DNA of 6,495 nucleotides from an uncultured Prevotellaceae bacterium (lineage in GTDB: Bacteria > Bacteroidota > Bacteroidia > Bacteroidales > Bacteroidaceae). A program made the position numbers and the translations under genes. Where the stretch lies: contig CACYKX010000176.1 in assembly GCA_902775075.1 (NCBI GenBank), forward strand, positions 1-6,495, given 5' to 3'. The notes beneath the pieces are model-generated. The model did not search any database. It saw nothing but the letters and a program-made list of their open reading frames with translations, and had not been told where the DNA came from. This document shows, one piece after another, positions 1-5,178 of the stretch (positions are counted from its first letter, which is position 1; each line of letters starts with the position of its first letter).

Positions 1-84
1 GATATGCACCCAGCCAATGTGTTTATAGACACAATTACGGAAAGTCCCATTTGTATTGACTGCATCGTAAAATTTTCGAAATAG
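1..84 (+). CDS. C-terminal end of an upstream gene, possibly a kinase-fold (polyvalent-kinase-like) protein (partial)
   Basis: Frame 1 is open from the window edge to the TAG at 82-84 and gives the last 27 residues of a protein. The residues include DMHPANVFID followed, after six residues, by ICIDCIVKF. An H-x-x-N step followed 10-15 residues later by a hydrophobic-I-D step is the layout of the catalytic loop and metal-binding Asp of protein-kinase and aminoglycoside-kinase folds. Related tails occur in the putative polyvalent kinase proteins of Bacteroidota mobile elements. The other two forward frames are interrupted before base 60. The terminator at 150-182 fits a gene ending here. The family call rests on a very short stretch and could be wrong; that the frame is coding is more likely than not. 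Confidence 0.45.
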   Translation, partial: DMHPANVFIDTITESPICIDCIVKFSK

Positions 85-149
85 TTATACCGCAGCCATG
101 CTACACGGAAAAGAGCAGGAGGAGTAAAACTCTCTCCAGCTATAGGCTC

Positions 150-182
150 AAGGCAGAAACCAAAAGATTTCCGCCTTTTTCT
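150..182 (+). terminator. Rho-independent terminator of the upstream gene
   Basis: The arms AAGGC (150-154) and GAAA (156-159) pair with TTTC (168-171) and GCCTT (173-177) around one A/C mismatch and an eight-base loop. The T-rich run TTTTTCTTTT follows directly. It lies between the partial upstream gene and the promoter of the 258-2047 operon, so it insulates the two units. Confidence 0.7.
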
Positions 183-189
183 TTTGTCT

Positions 190-224
190 CGGACATCTTT
201 TGTCCGTCTGTACGTGTAACTTTG
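190..224 (+). promoter_or_regulatory. Bacteroidota-type promoter with an overlapping inverted repeat
   Basis: TAACTTTG at 217-224 matches the Bacteroidota -7 consensus TAnnTTTG and lies 33 bases before the ATG at 258. No TTG lies at the ideal 20-base spacing. Instead a perfect 6-base inverted repeat, CGGACA (190-195) and TGTCCG (201-206) around TCTTT, covers the -33 area, where a repressor or activator could bind. The -7 call is firm; the operator role is inferred from position only. Confidence 0.65.
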
Positions 225-242
225 CCCTCGAAAACAAAACAA

Positions 243-249
243 TAGGAGG
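243..249 (+). promoter_or_regulatory. Strong Shine-Dalgarno site for the first gene
   Basis: TAGGAGG lies 8 bases before the ATG at 258 and is nearly a perfect complement of the 16S rRNA tail. It fixes the start at 258. Such a strong site stands out because Bacteroidota usually rely on weak or AT-rich leaders, as the other genes in this window do. Confidence 0.65.
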
Positions 250-257
250 CAAAAGTT

Positions 258-995
258 ATGAATCAAGACAAAGACCTGACGTTTCTTGCATCGTGCGACA
301 ATGAAGACCTGCGTACCTTGTGCGACATTCTCACCTATAATAATAAAGGTGAGCTGAGAATGAGTGAACAGTTGACAAACTCTGATGCTTATATCAAGTA
401 TTATCCCAACCAGATGACTCTGATGGCAAATGAGATTGCAGATGAATTACGCAAGTTCGGTAGTAATACCGTCAAGACCATTTTCCGCAAGGGAGAACCT
501 GACAGCTATGAGACAATCGTTCGGCGTGTCTGCAATAGGATGAAGGTGAATGTTGGTGATGGTGACGATACACAGTCAATGGAACGCGAGTTGTTGACTG
601 CCATCTGTGAACAGACTACCGCAAGGCTTTCGGATAACGAATTGAGAACGCTGGCTGACAAAGCAGGTGTTGAGCACAAGAGCCTGAACCACCAAATGCT
701 GGTTTCGGTCATGATATTTGCCATCCGCAGAAACACCTTTCTGTTGACGGAGATGATTTACTATGTCACCGCCCGTATTGCAAACATGCTATTAGGACGT
801 TGGATTACTATGATGGGCATGAGTACTGTAGGCCGCTATTTGAGTATTGTGGCTGGTCCTGTGGGATGGGCTGCATTAGCCGGATGGACTATCAGCGATA
901 TTGCATCGCCTGCATATCGAGTGATGATTCCAGCTGTTATCATGGTAGCCTCCATGCGCTATCGTCAAACAGCTTTGTTGACTCAAAAACTTTAG
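258..995 (+). CDS. YaaW/UPF0174 family protein (DUF3944 N-terminus)
   Basis: This 245-residue protein matches the E. coli YaaW / H. pylori UPF0174 family along its whole length. The N-terminus (residues 5-40, pattern DLxFLxxC, LxxLCDILTYNxKGExRxS) is the DUF3944 signature. The body (about 45-180) is helical and charged, as in the family segment related to the ubiquinol-cytochrome c chaperone fold. The end carries a glycine-rich, hydrophobic stretch (about 190-215, with AGPVGWAALAG) and the diagnostic AYRVMIPAV at 219-227, near-identical to YaaW's AYRVTIPAV. Length is normal, so the gene looks intact. The biochemical role of the family is unknown; the hydrophobic C-terminal part suggests membrane contact. 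The start is set by the TAGGAGG site. It is the first gene of an operon, four bases ahead of an M48 protease. Confidence 0.88.
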   Translation: MNQDKDLTFLASCDNEDLRTLCDILTYNNKGELRMSEQLTNSDAYIKYYPNQMTLMANEIADELRKFGSNTVKTIFRKGEPDSYETIVRRVCNRMKVNVGDGDDTQSMERELLTAICEQTTARLSDNELRTLADKAGVEHKSLNHQMLVSVMIFAIRRNTFLLTEMIYYVTARIANMLLGRWITMMGMSTVGRYLSIVAGPVGWAALAGWTISDIASPAYRVMIPAVIMVASMRYRQTALLTQKL

Positions 996-999
996 CATT

Positions 1000-1782
1000 A
1001 TGAACGCCTGTGACATTATGCATCCCGATGATGCGAAGGCACTTCGGATGCTCAAAAAGCTGAAAGGCTTCGACGAACTGATTCGCGCTTCCATGGAATA
1101 TGGCTACGAGCAGGTTTTCCGTGGTGAGAACATGGGTTTTATGGTAAAGGTCACCAGGCAGAACTTCCCCGACCTCTACAATACTTTCAAAGGTGTCGTG
1201 AGGATTGTTGGAATCCGCGAGCCAGAGCTCTGCATATATAACGATCCGGTAATGAATGCCTACACTTATGGCGAGACCAATACCTTTGTTGCTGTCAGTC
1301 ATTCGCTCGTTGAGAAGATGACGATGGACGAGGTGCGATGCGTCTTAGCTCATGAGTGTGGACACATCCTCTGCCAGCATACTTTGTATAACACGCTGCT
1401 TCGGACCATCGAGGAGTTGGGCACTCTGCTGCAGGTTATTTCCCGTGCAGCCTTGGGGCCAATACTGATTGCTATGCAGTATTGGAGTCGTAAGAGCGAA
1501 CTCTCAGCCGACCGATGTGCCGCAGCTGTTGTTGGCGAACGAACTTTCCAGACAGCCATGCTTAAGCTTACTTGTGGATTGACCGAGATACAAGGTAGCC
1601 CCTACCAGTTAGTTGACCAAGCCCGTGAGTATCATCGTTTCGAGAACGATTCCTGGTGGAACCGCATCCAGCAGAACTGCCGCATAGCCTTCAACAGCCA
1701 TCCTCAGATGTGCGAACGAGCCTGGGAGATAGACCGTTGGAAGCATTCCTATCAATATCGTAAACTATATGTCGGACAATAA
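1000..1782 (+). CDS. M48 family zinc metalloprotease (HtpX/Ste24-type catalytic domain)
   Basis: The 260-residue protein contains a complete M48 active site. Zinc ligands H118 and H122 and catalytic E119 lie in HECGH, the third ligand E167 is in SELSADR, and there is a downstream SHP motif (233-235) like the family's conserved (T/S)HPxxxxR. NAYTYG (86-91) fits the NAF/Y strand ahead of the active site. There is no signal peptide and no N-terminal membrane anchor. One hydrophobic stretch (about 143-162) lies between the two zinc motifs. It is therefore probably a cytoplasmic or membrane-peripheral protease, unlike integral HtpX or lipoprotein/periplasmic BepA-type members. It should cut proteins, but its substrate cannot be seen here; its operon partners are obvious candidates. 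The start at 1000 is four bases after the previous stop with no clear ribosome site, which suggests translational coupling. Confidence 0.92.
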   Translation: MNACDIMHPDDAKALRMLKKLKGFDELIRASMEYGYEQVFRGENMGFMVKVTRQNFPDLYNTFKGVVRIVGIREPELCIYNDPVMNAYTYGETNTFVAVSHSLVEKMTMDEVRCVLAHECGHILCQHTLYNTLLRTIEELGTLLQVISRAALGPILIAMQYWSRKSELSADRCAAAVVGERTFQTAMLKLTCGLTEIQGSPYQLVDQAREYHRFENDSWWNRIQQNCRIAFNSHPQMCERAWEIDRWKHSYQYRKLYVGQ

Positions 1783-2047
1783 AAACATAGAATCAATGAA
1801 CAACTACAAGCTTTTCAAGAGACTGCGTGACATCACCGTCGACTTATCGGTACTAATTCTTGCGCATCATTTCTGCAACGACTATTATACCTCCAATGGA
1901 CAACACTTTTGGAGTCTTTTCGCTGCAGTAGCGCTCATATTACTGACCATTCCTTTCCTGTTGACGAACCTGATTGCACTTTTGCTGCCAATACTGAACA
2001 GGAGCAGAAAACTCGTAACATTGTTGGTTGAAGACGAAGATTGTTGA
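1769..2047 (+). CDS. Small membrane protein of unknown function
   Basis: This is a 92-residue protein that I do not recognise. A charged N-terminus (1-22) leads into a mildly hydrophobic stretch (24-35), then a long, very hydrophobic segment at about 47-77, enough for one long or two tightly packed membrane helices. It is followed by RSRK and an acidic tail (EDEDC). The positive residues right after the helix suggest that this end is cytoplasmic. The ATG at 1769 overlaps the protease gene by 14 bases; an in-frame ATG at 1796, 13 bases after the protease stop, is an alternative that would shorten it by nine residues. The overlap and same-strand order place it in the YaaW-M48 operon, where it could anchor or be cleaved by the protease (inference). 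Confidence 0.75.
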   Translation: MSDNKNIESMNNYKLFKRLRDITVDLSVLILAHHFCNDYYTSNGQHFWSLFAAVALILLTIPFLLTNLIALLLPILNRSRKLVTLLVEDEDC

Positions 2048-2089
2048 AAAAAAGTCCGTGCCCTATGATTACATTTCAGAAAATTGTTG

Positions 2090-2097
2090 TATCTTTG
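2090..2097 (+). promoter_or_regulatory. Bacteroidota -7 promoter element for the leader and membrane-protein genes
   Basis: TATCTTTG fits TAnnTTTG exactly. The -33 area (about 2067-2070, GATT) is poor. The transcript would start at about 2100-2105, giving a leader of about 230 bases ahead of the ATG at 2331. It lies 43 bases past the end of the preceding operon, for which no separate terminator is obvious. Confidence 0.7.
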
Positions 2098-2099
2098 CA

Positions 2100-2306
2100 G
2101 CGTGCTTTTGCTAAGCAGAGGCATCAACATTGCTGGAAACAAAAGACATTGGAAGTCTATTGGGTATCTGAAACCGCCAAAAATCAAAGCCCCACAAGCA
2201 GACCGACAGTGTCCGTGATTATAGGCACGGACTACTGTTGCTGGAGGGGCAAAGGCGCTTGGCGGTGCCAAGATACCACGGTGACAGAAAGACCGTGCTT
2301 ATTTTT
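2100..2306 (+). ncRNA. Structured 5' leader RNA (or stand-alone small RNA), unassigned
   Basis: The region between the promoter and the gene at 2331 is dense with nested complementary segments found by eye. A closing helix GGTATCT (2163-2169) pairs with AGATACC (2271-2277). Inside it lies a long rod: CGCC 2175-2178/GGCG 2254-2257, GCCCC 2189-2193/GGGGC 2246-2250, AGCA 2197-2200/TGCT 2239-2242, ACAGT 2206-2210/ACTGT 2234-2238, and GTCCGTG 2211-2217/CACGGAC 2226-2232. A second hairpin, CTTGGC 2258-2263/GCCAAG 2267-2272, competes slightly with the closing helix. Small hairpins TGCTT/AAGCA (2103-2117) and AGAC/GTCT (2144-2158) precede it. The order is perfectly nested, as in a real folded RNA. 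I cannot assign an Rfam family. It may be a cis-regulatory leader or a separate small RNA. Confidence 0.6.
2277..2306 (+). terminator. Terminator-like or attenuator hairpin at the end of the leader
   Basis: CACGGT (2277-2282) pairs with ACCGTG (2292-2297) around a nine-base loop and is followed by the T-rich CTTATTTTTAATTT. The CCGTG arm (2293-2297) could instead pair with CACGG at 2226-2230, which is otherwise used in the leader's apical helix, so the two folds exclude each other. That allows on/off control of the genes at 2331-4221. The stem is only six pairs, so it could also be a weak terminator or a translational element. Confidence 0.42.
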
Positions 2307-2330
2307 AATTTACTACTAAAATATACAATT

Positions 2331-2858
2331 ATGGCAAAGAATTTGAATTTCAAATCATTAGACTCATTGAAGTCTGTTGAAAACGTGATTAATGAAGCAT
2401 CTGCTGCTCTTAAGGACAAAAGTCGTACTATTGCCAAGAGTGCTATTCCAGAGGCATTAGCGGGTGCTGTAGGATTAGGTGCGGGGGGAGCTGTAGGATT
2501 CGCTGCACTTTATTTTGGAGGATCAGTCGTTGGATTGAGTGCTGCAGGTATCACTTCTGGATTAGCCGCAGCAGGAGCTTTAGTTGGAGGTGGTATGGCA
2601 GCTGGTGTTGCTGTACTTGCAGCACCTGCTGTCGCACTTGGTGGTGCAGGATATATAATTGCGCGCAACCGAAAAGAAAAGAAATTGAAGCAAGAAAAGG
2701 AGCGCCTTTATAACTTGGCTCTGCAAAAGCAACAGGCCATCATCAACGAATTAAATCATACGGCCAGCGATGCTAATGAGCGTATAGAATACCTTACAGG
2801 ATTAAACGTATTGTTACGCCAGGCTATCAAAGAACTGAAAGAAGATTTGGGCAAGTAA
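2331..2858 (+). CDS. Glycine-zipper membrane protein with C-terminal coiled coil, unknown function
   Basis: The protein has 175 residues in three parts: a polar helical N-terminus (1-38); a long Gly/Ala/Val-rich hydrophobic region (about 42-110) with many GxxxG-like spacings, typical of glycine-zipper helices that pack tightly or oligomerise in membranes; and a charged coiled coil (about 112-172), rich in K, E, L and Q. There is no signal peptide. The ATG at 2331 is chosen over an upstream in-frame TTG at 2238, because that TTG lies inside the structured leader and would add residues that look noncoding. AT-rich sequence (TACTACTAAAATATACAATT) just before the ATG is a typical Bacteroidota translation start region. 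It ends one base before the next gene, so the two are surely co-translated. I do not recognise the family; a membrane-permeabilising or scaffold role is only a guess. Confidence 0.85.
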   Translation: MAKNLNFKSLDSLKSVENVINEASAALKDKSRTIAKSAIPEALAGAVGLGAGGAVGFAALYFGGSVVGLSAAGITSGLAAAGALVGGGMAAGVAVLAAPAVALGGAGYIIARNRKEKKLKQEKERLYNLALQKQQAIINELNHTASDANERIEYLTGLNVLLRQAIKELKEDLGK

Positions 2859-2859
2859 G

Positions 2860-4221
2860 ATGTCAAAAGATTACGACTACACTCCAGAAGAACAGCAGCG
2901 AAACCGAGTTCTGAAATATCAGTTCCAACAACTGAAAGACATTCATTTTAATATGTCTGATGCAGAAGATTGTATTTCAGAATCGGAGGAACTGCTGTCC
3001 TCTCTTGGATACGAAAAAGAGATAGCCAAGCAAAAACAAAAAGCCAAAGAAAAAGCAGGGCATCGTACGCGCCATGTTAAGGTGATGCCGGAATGGGAAG
3101 AATTGTGTAAAGAGGCAAATGCACAAACACCAGAAAAAGTTTCTTTGACTGACTTTTTTACTGAAGAGGAACTTTCTGTCAACAGGAAGTATATTGAGAA
3201 ACTTAACGATGACTATAATGCAATTCACCGCTTAGACAAAACGGATTGGACTATCTGTGTTGTAGCAGGAATTGTTTCAGCAGCAGTGGATATTCTCTTC
3301 GTAGGAATACCAGAGCGATCTAAAACTGGTACAAAAGCAGGAGCTCTCTCCAATTATATTCGTAGCTATTTCGAAAAGAAATTCCCTCCTGAAGAGATGG
3401 AAATGTTGGGGGGCAAGCACTTTGTCAAAACTCCCTATGACGCTCAAGATAACAGAAATACAACTGTCTATGTAGATGGACTATCTACTTATTACCATCG
3501 GTTGTTATCATTAGGTCACGATCCTATTTTGGGTTTTATTGTTGGGGTGATGGACATAATGAGAGGTACAATGACAACAATTGACAAAAAAGGAAAAATT
3601 GTATCTCAAGTTATGGATGTATATACCGATAGAAAAGAAACAAATCTTTTTGAAGCACTCACCAAACATCTTCTTCATTTGAAATCAGACCTAACGACTT
3701 CAATGGGACTTCCTGTACCATTGATGGGGCTTTTTAATTTATTGCAATTCGGCAGTATTGGCGAGGAGAAACAAACAATAGCAGAAATAGTTCAAGGCAT
3801 GTACTATGAAGGGTATGATTTCATCCACTTCTGTTCAATGTCTATCCCTGTAATGCTGACAGAAATAATAGTTCGTCTTTGTTGGTGCATTAAAAGAATA
3901 AAAGAAGGGTATACGCTAAAGGAGTCTCTTCCTTATTCTACCAATAGAGAAACTAAACCAAAATTAGCAACTATGTTGTTTATTGCTCATTCTGCCGCTA
4001 CCGCAATCAATGCCGGAAAGGTGGCATTTACCGAAAACCCTATGGCCATCAACTATCCTCAGTGGCTAGCCTTTGGCAAATATGCTTTCTCGCAATTGCA
4101 ATGGAGTCTTATACAGAAGCCCCAATTGAGAGACAGATATGTAATGCAAATAATTGAGGAAGAAAGAACGGGAATTCTTGAAGAAATCAACAAGAACTAT
4201 GATGAATTCATATGCGGCTAA
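2860..4221 (+). CDS. Large hypothetical membrane-associated protein, unknown function
   Basis: The protein has 453 residues and I cannot name its family. The first 125 residues are charged and helical with coiled-coil character (lysine/glutamate-rich at 50-70). Hydrophobic segments follow at about 129-150 (starting DW, ending VGIP), 222-236, 283-299, 321-342 and 370-388, separated by polar regions. Distinctive local patterns include LLSLGHDPILGF (215-226), GLPVPLMGL (283-291) and LLQFGSIG (294-301). No nuclease, nucleotide-binding, protease or kinase motif is visible. Conserved-looking H, D, G and P residues around the hydrophobic parts suggest several re-entrant or amphipathic helices rather than a classic transporter. 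The start codon lies one base after the glycine-zipper gene's stop, so the two proteins very likely act together. Its codons are clearly AT-richer than those of the 258-1782 genes, consistent with separate acquisition. Confidence 0.83.
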   Translation: MSKDYDYTPEEQQRNRVLKYQFQQLKDIHFNMSDAEDCISESEELLSSLGYEKEIAKQKQKAKEKAGHRTRHVKVMPEWEELCKEANAQTPEKVSLTDFFTEEELSVNRKYIEKLNDDYNAIHRLDKTDWTICVVAGIVSAAVDILFVGIPERSKTGTKAGALSNYIRSYFEKKFPPEEMEMLGGKHFVKTPYDAQDNRNTTVYVDGLSTYYHRLLSLGHDPILGFIVGVMDIMRGTMTTIDKKGKIVSQVMDVYTDRKETNLFEALTKHLLHLKSDLTTSMGLPVPLMGLFNLLQFGSIGEEKQTIAEIVQGMYYEGYDFIHFCSMSIPVMLTEIIVRLCWCIKRIKEGYTLKESLPYSTNRETKPKLATMLFIAHSAATAINAGKVAFTENPMAINYPQWLAFGKYAFSQLQWSLIQKPQLRDRYVMQIIEEERTGILEEINKNYDEFICG

Positions 4222-4269
4222 AAATAACATCAAATACTACAATGGAAAAACACGAATAATAATATTCCT

Positions 4270-4581
4270 ATGCGTAAATCATCATTAGAACAACAAATCA
4301 ACGAAATGTCTGACTTGGAAGAGTTGGAGAGGATTGCCTTTCGATATGCACAAGGTGGGAACAAGGCCTATGCGTTGCTGGCGTGGTTGCGGGCAGAGGA
4401 ACTGGGTTGCACGAAGTATCGGAAGAATATCACAGCTCAATTGTTCTCTCCTGAACTTCATGGTGACGAGCGAAAGAGGGTTACAGCGATGGTGAAGCAA
4501 TGGGTGAAAGAGGATGACAAGGATGTAAAAGAAACGATAGAACTAATGAAGGCTATTCATGGTTGGAAGGAACCTGAATAG
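4270..4581 (+). CDS. Small helical hypothetical protein (TPR/Sel1-like pattern)
   Basis: The protein has 103 residues, is soluble and almost all helical by composition. Residues 14-46 (LEELERIAFRYAQGG, then AYALLAWLRAEELG) resemble one helix-turn-helix unit of a TPR or Sel1 repeat, but one unit is too little for a firm call. The C-terminus is highly charged. It starts 48 bases after the 453-residue gene with no promoter seen in the gap, so it is probably the third gene of that transcript, perhaps an adaptor or an immunity-like accessory protein (inference). Its G+C is closer to the 258-2047 operon than to the gene just upstream. No ribosome site or terminator is evident. Confidence 0.7.
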   Translation: MRKSSLEQQINEMSDLEELERIAFRYAQGGNKAYALLAWLRAEELGCTKYRKNITAQLFSPELHGDERKRVTAMVKQWVKEDDKDVKETIELMKAIHGWKEPE

Positions 4582-4602
4582 CGAAAATGAATTTCTGACT
4601 CA

Positions 4603-4638
4603 ATTATTTGTTTGTTTCAAAAATAATCACTACCTTTG
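4603..4638 (+). promoter_or_regulatory. Promoter of the toxin-antitoxin-WYL unit with overlapping inverted repeat
   Basis: TTTG (4607-4610), 20 bases, then TACCTTTG (4631-4638) matches both halves of the Bacteroidota promoter at ideal spacing. The start would be at about 4645, about 20 bases ahead of the ATG at 4665. A perfect 7-base inverted repeat, ATTATTT (4603-4609) and AAATAAT (4621-4627), spans the -33 box and spacer and is a natural operator candidate for autoregulation. Being AT-only, the repeat could arise by chance. Confidence 0.75.
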
Positions 4639-4664
4639 CCGATGATAGATAATATGTTTTTGAT

Positions 4665-4871
4665 ATGAAGACACAAGATATAGCTACTAAGAAAATGGAC
4701 AATATGAACTACCAGTTCATTGGTAAGGACTTTGGACTTCCAAAAACCATAGAAGAAGTGAACATAGAATTGGAGGCTGCCGAAAAGGATCTTGAGACTC
4801 CTTCTGCATGGTCTTCACTTGGTAGTTTCGTATCAGAATTCAGACAGGAGCACGAGACATGGCTCAGGTAG
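4665..4871 (+). CDS. Putative antitoxin of a ParE/RelE-type toxin-antitoxin pair
   Basis: The protein has 68 residues and is acidic, with a central stretch of amphipathic character (IEEVNIELEAAEKDLE, 29-44) and a C-terminal helix rich in E, F and W that could wrap the toxin. No helix-turn-helix or ribbon-helix-helix DNA-binding domain is apparent, which is unusual for a complete type II antitoxin but seen in short Bacteroidota ones. It is identified mainly by context: its last 13 bases overlap the start of a recognisable ParE/RelE-type toxin, the classic antitoxin-first order. The ATG at 4665 is favoured because it lies about 20 bases downstream of the predicted transcript start; internal ATGs at 4695 and 4704 are possible. 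Confidence 0.72.
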   Translation: MKTQDIATKKMDNMNYQFIGKDFGLPKTIEEVNIELEAAEKDLETPSAWSSLGSFVSEFRQEHETWLR

Positions 4872-5176
4872 TAATCAGAAATAGGGCACGGAAACGCCTT
4901 GAGACAATATTGGAATGTGCCTACATAGAGTATGGTCGAACAACGCTTGAAAGGTTTTTGAAGGGAATTGAGCATATTAATCAAAGGCTCTCAACTCAGC
5001 CGAAATCATATCCTATAGAACCGCTACTTGGTCATAAGAAAAAGGAATATCGTGGGTGCATACTGAAAAAGAATTTCAAACTAATTTACTACTATCAGGA
5101 ATCCACCGATACGGTTTATATTTCAACTATTTGGGATATGAGGATGTCTCCAGAAAAGTTATTGCGCGATTTTTAA
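4859..5176 (+). CDS. ParE/RelE superfamily toxin (type II toxin-antitoxin)
   Basis: The protein has 105 residues, the usual length for this fold. The layout is typical: a first strand (AQVVIRNRA, 2-10), two helices with alternating charges (11-45), then the beta sheet with EYRGCILKKNFKLIYYY (63-79) and the ending VYISTIWDMRMSP (86-98), matching the family's usual final strand 'I..IWDTRxxP'. RelE members cut mRNA on the ribosome and ParE members poison gyrase; sequence alone does not decide here. The R and K residues of the central sheet are present, and I see no sign of inactivation. It overlaps the antitoxin by 13 bases and ends two bases before the WYL gene, so all three are probably one translationally coupled transcript. 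Confidence 0.88.
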   Translation: MAQVVIRNRARKRLETILECAYIEYGRTTLERFLKGIEHINQRLSTQPKSYPIEPLLGHKKKEYRGCILKKNFKLIYYYQESTDTVYISTIWDMRMSPEKLLRDF

Positions 5177-5178
5177 AT

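Noticed and set aside
118..138. Hairpin GGAG..AGT/ACT..CTCC after the upstream stop
   Set aside because: The arms are short and interrupted, with no T-run; the stronger terminator at 150-182 accounts for transcript ending.
940..1302. Minus-strand open frame of 120 codons
   Set aside because: It lies antisense within the confidently assigned YaaW-like and M48 genes and has no promoter or recognisable domain.
1885..2271. Minus-strand open frame of 128 codons
   Set aside because: It crosses the small membrane gene, a promoter and the structured leader, shows no family resemblance and has no start signals.
2100..2306. Leader considered as RNase P RNA, tmRNA, SRP RNA or a group II intron domain
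   Set aside because: None of the conserved cores of these RNAs could be seen, and no reverse transcriptase or other partner is present. 6S RNA or a published Bacteroidales candidate RNA cannot be excluded without a covariance search.
2041..2319. An open + strand frame of 92 codons running through the leader
   Set aside because: It has no ribosome site, its start precedes the -7 box, and its odd composition (rich in C, W, R, T) follows the paired RNA segments. Structure explains this stretch better than coding.
2238..2330. Upstream TTG start that would lengthen the glycine-zipper protein by 31 residues
   Set aside because: The extension lies inside the paired leader and terminator-like hairpin; the ATG at 2331 has a typical AT-rich start context.
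4709..4984. Minus-strand open frame over the toxin-antitoxin genes
   Set aside because: It is a shadow of two genes whose order, overlap and families are clear on the + strand.
5056..5178. Upstream ATG start that would lengthen the WYL regulator by 41 residues
   Set aside because: The added stretch is wholly inside the toxin gene and is not WYL-like; the ATG at 5179 directly follows the toxin stop.
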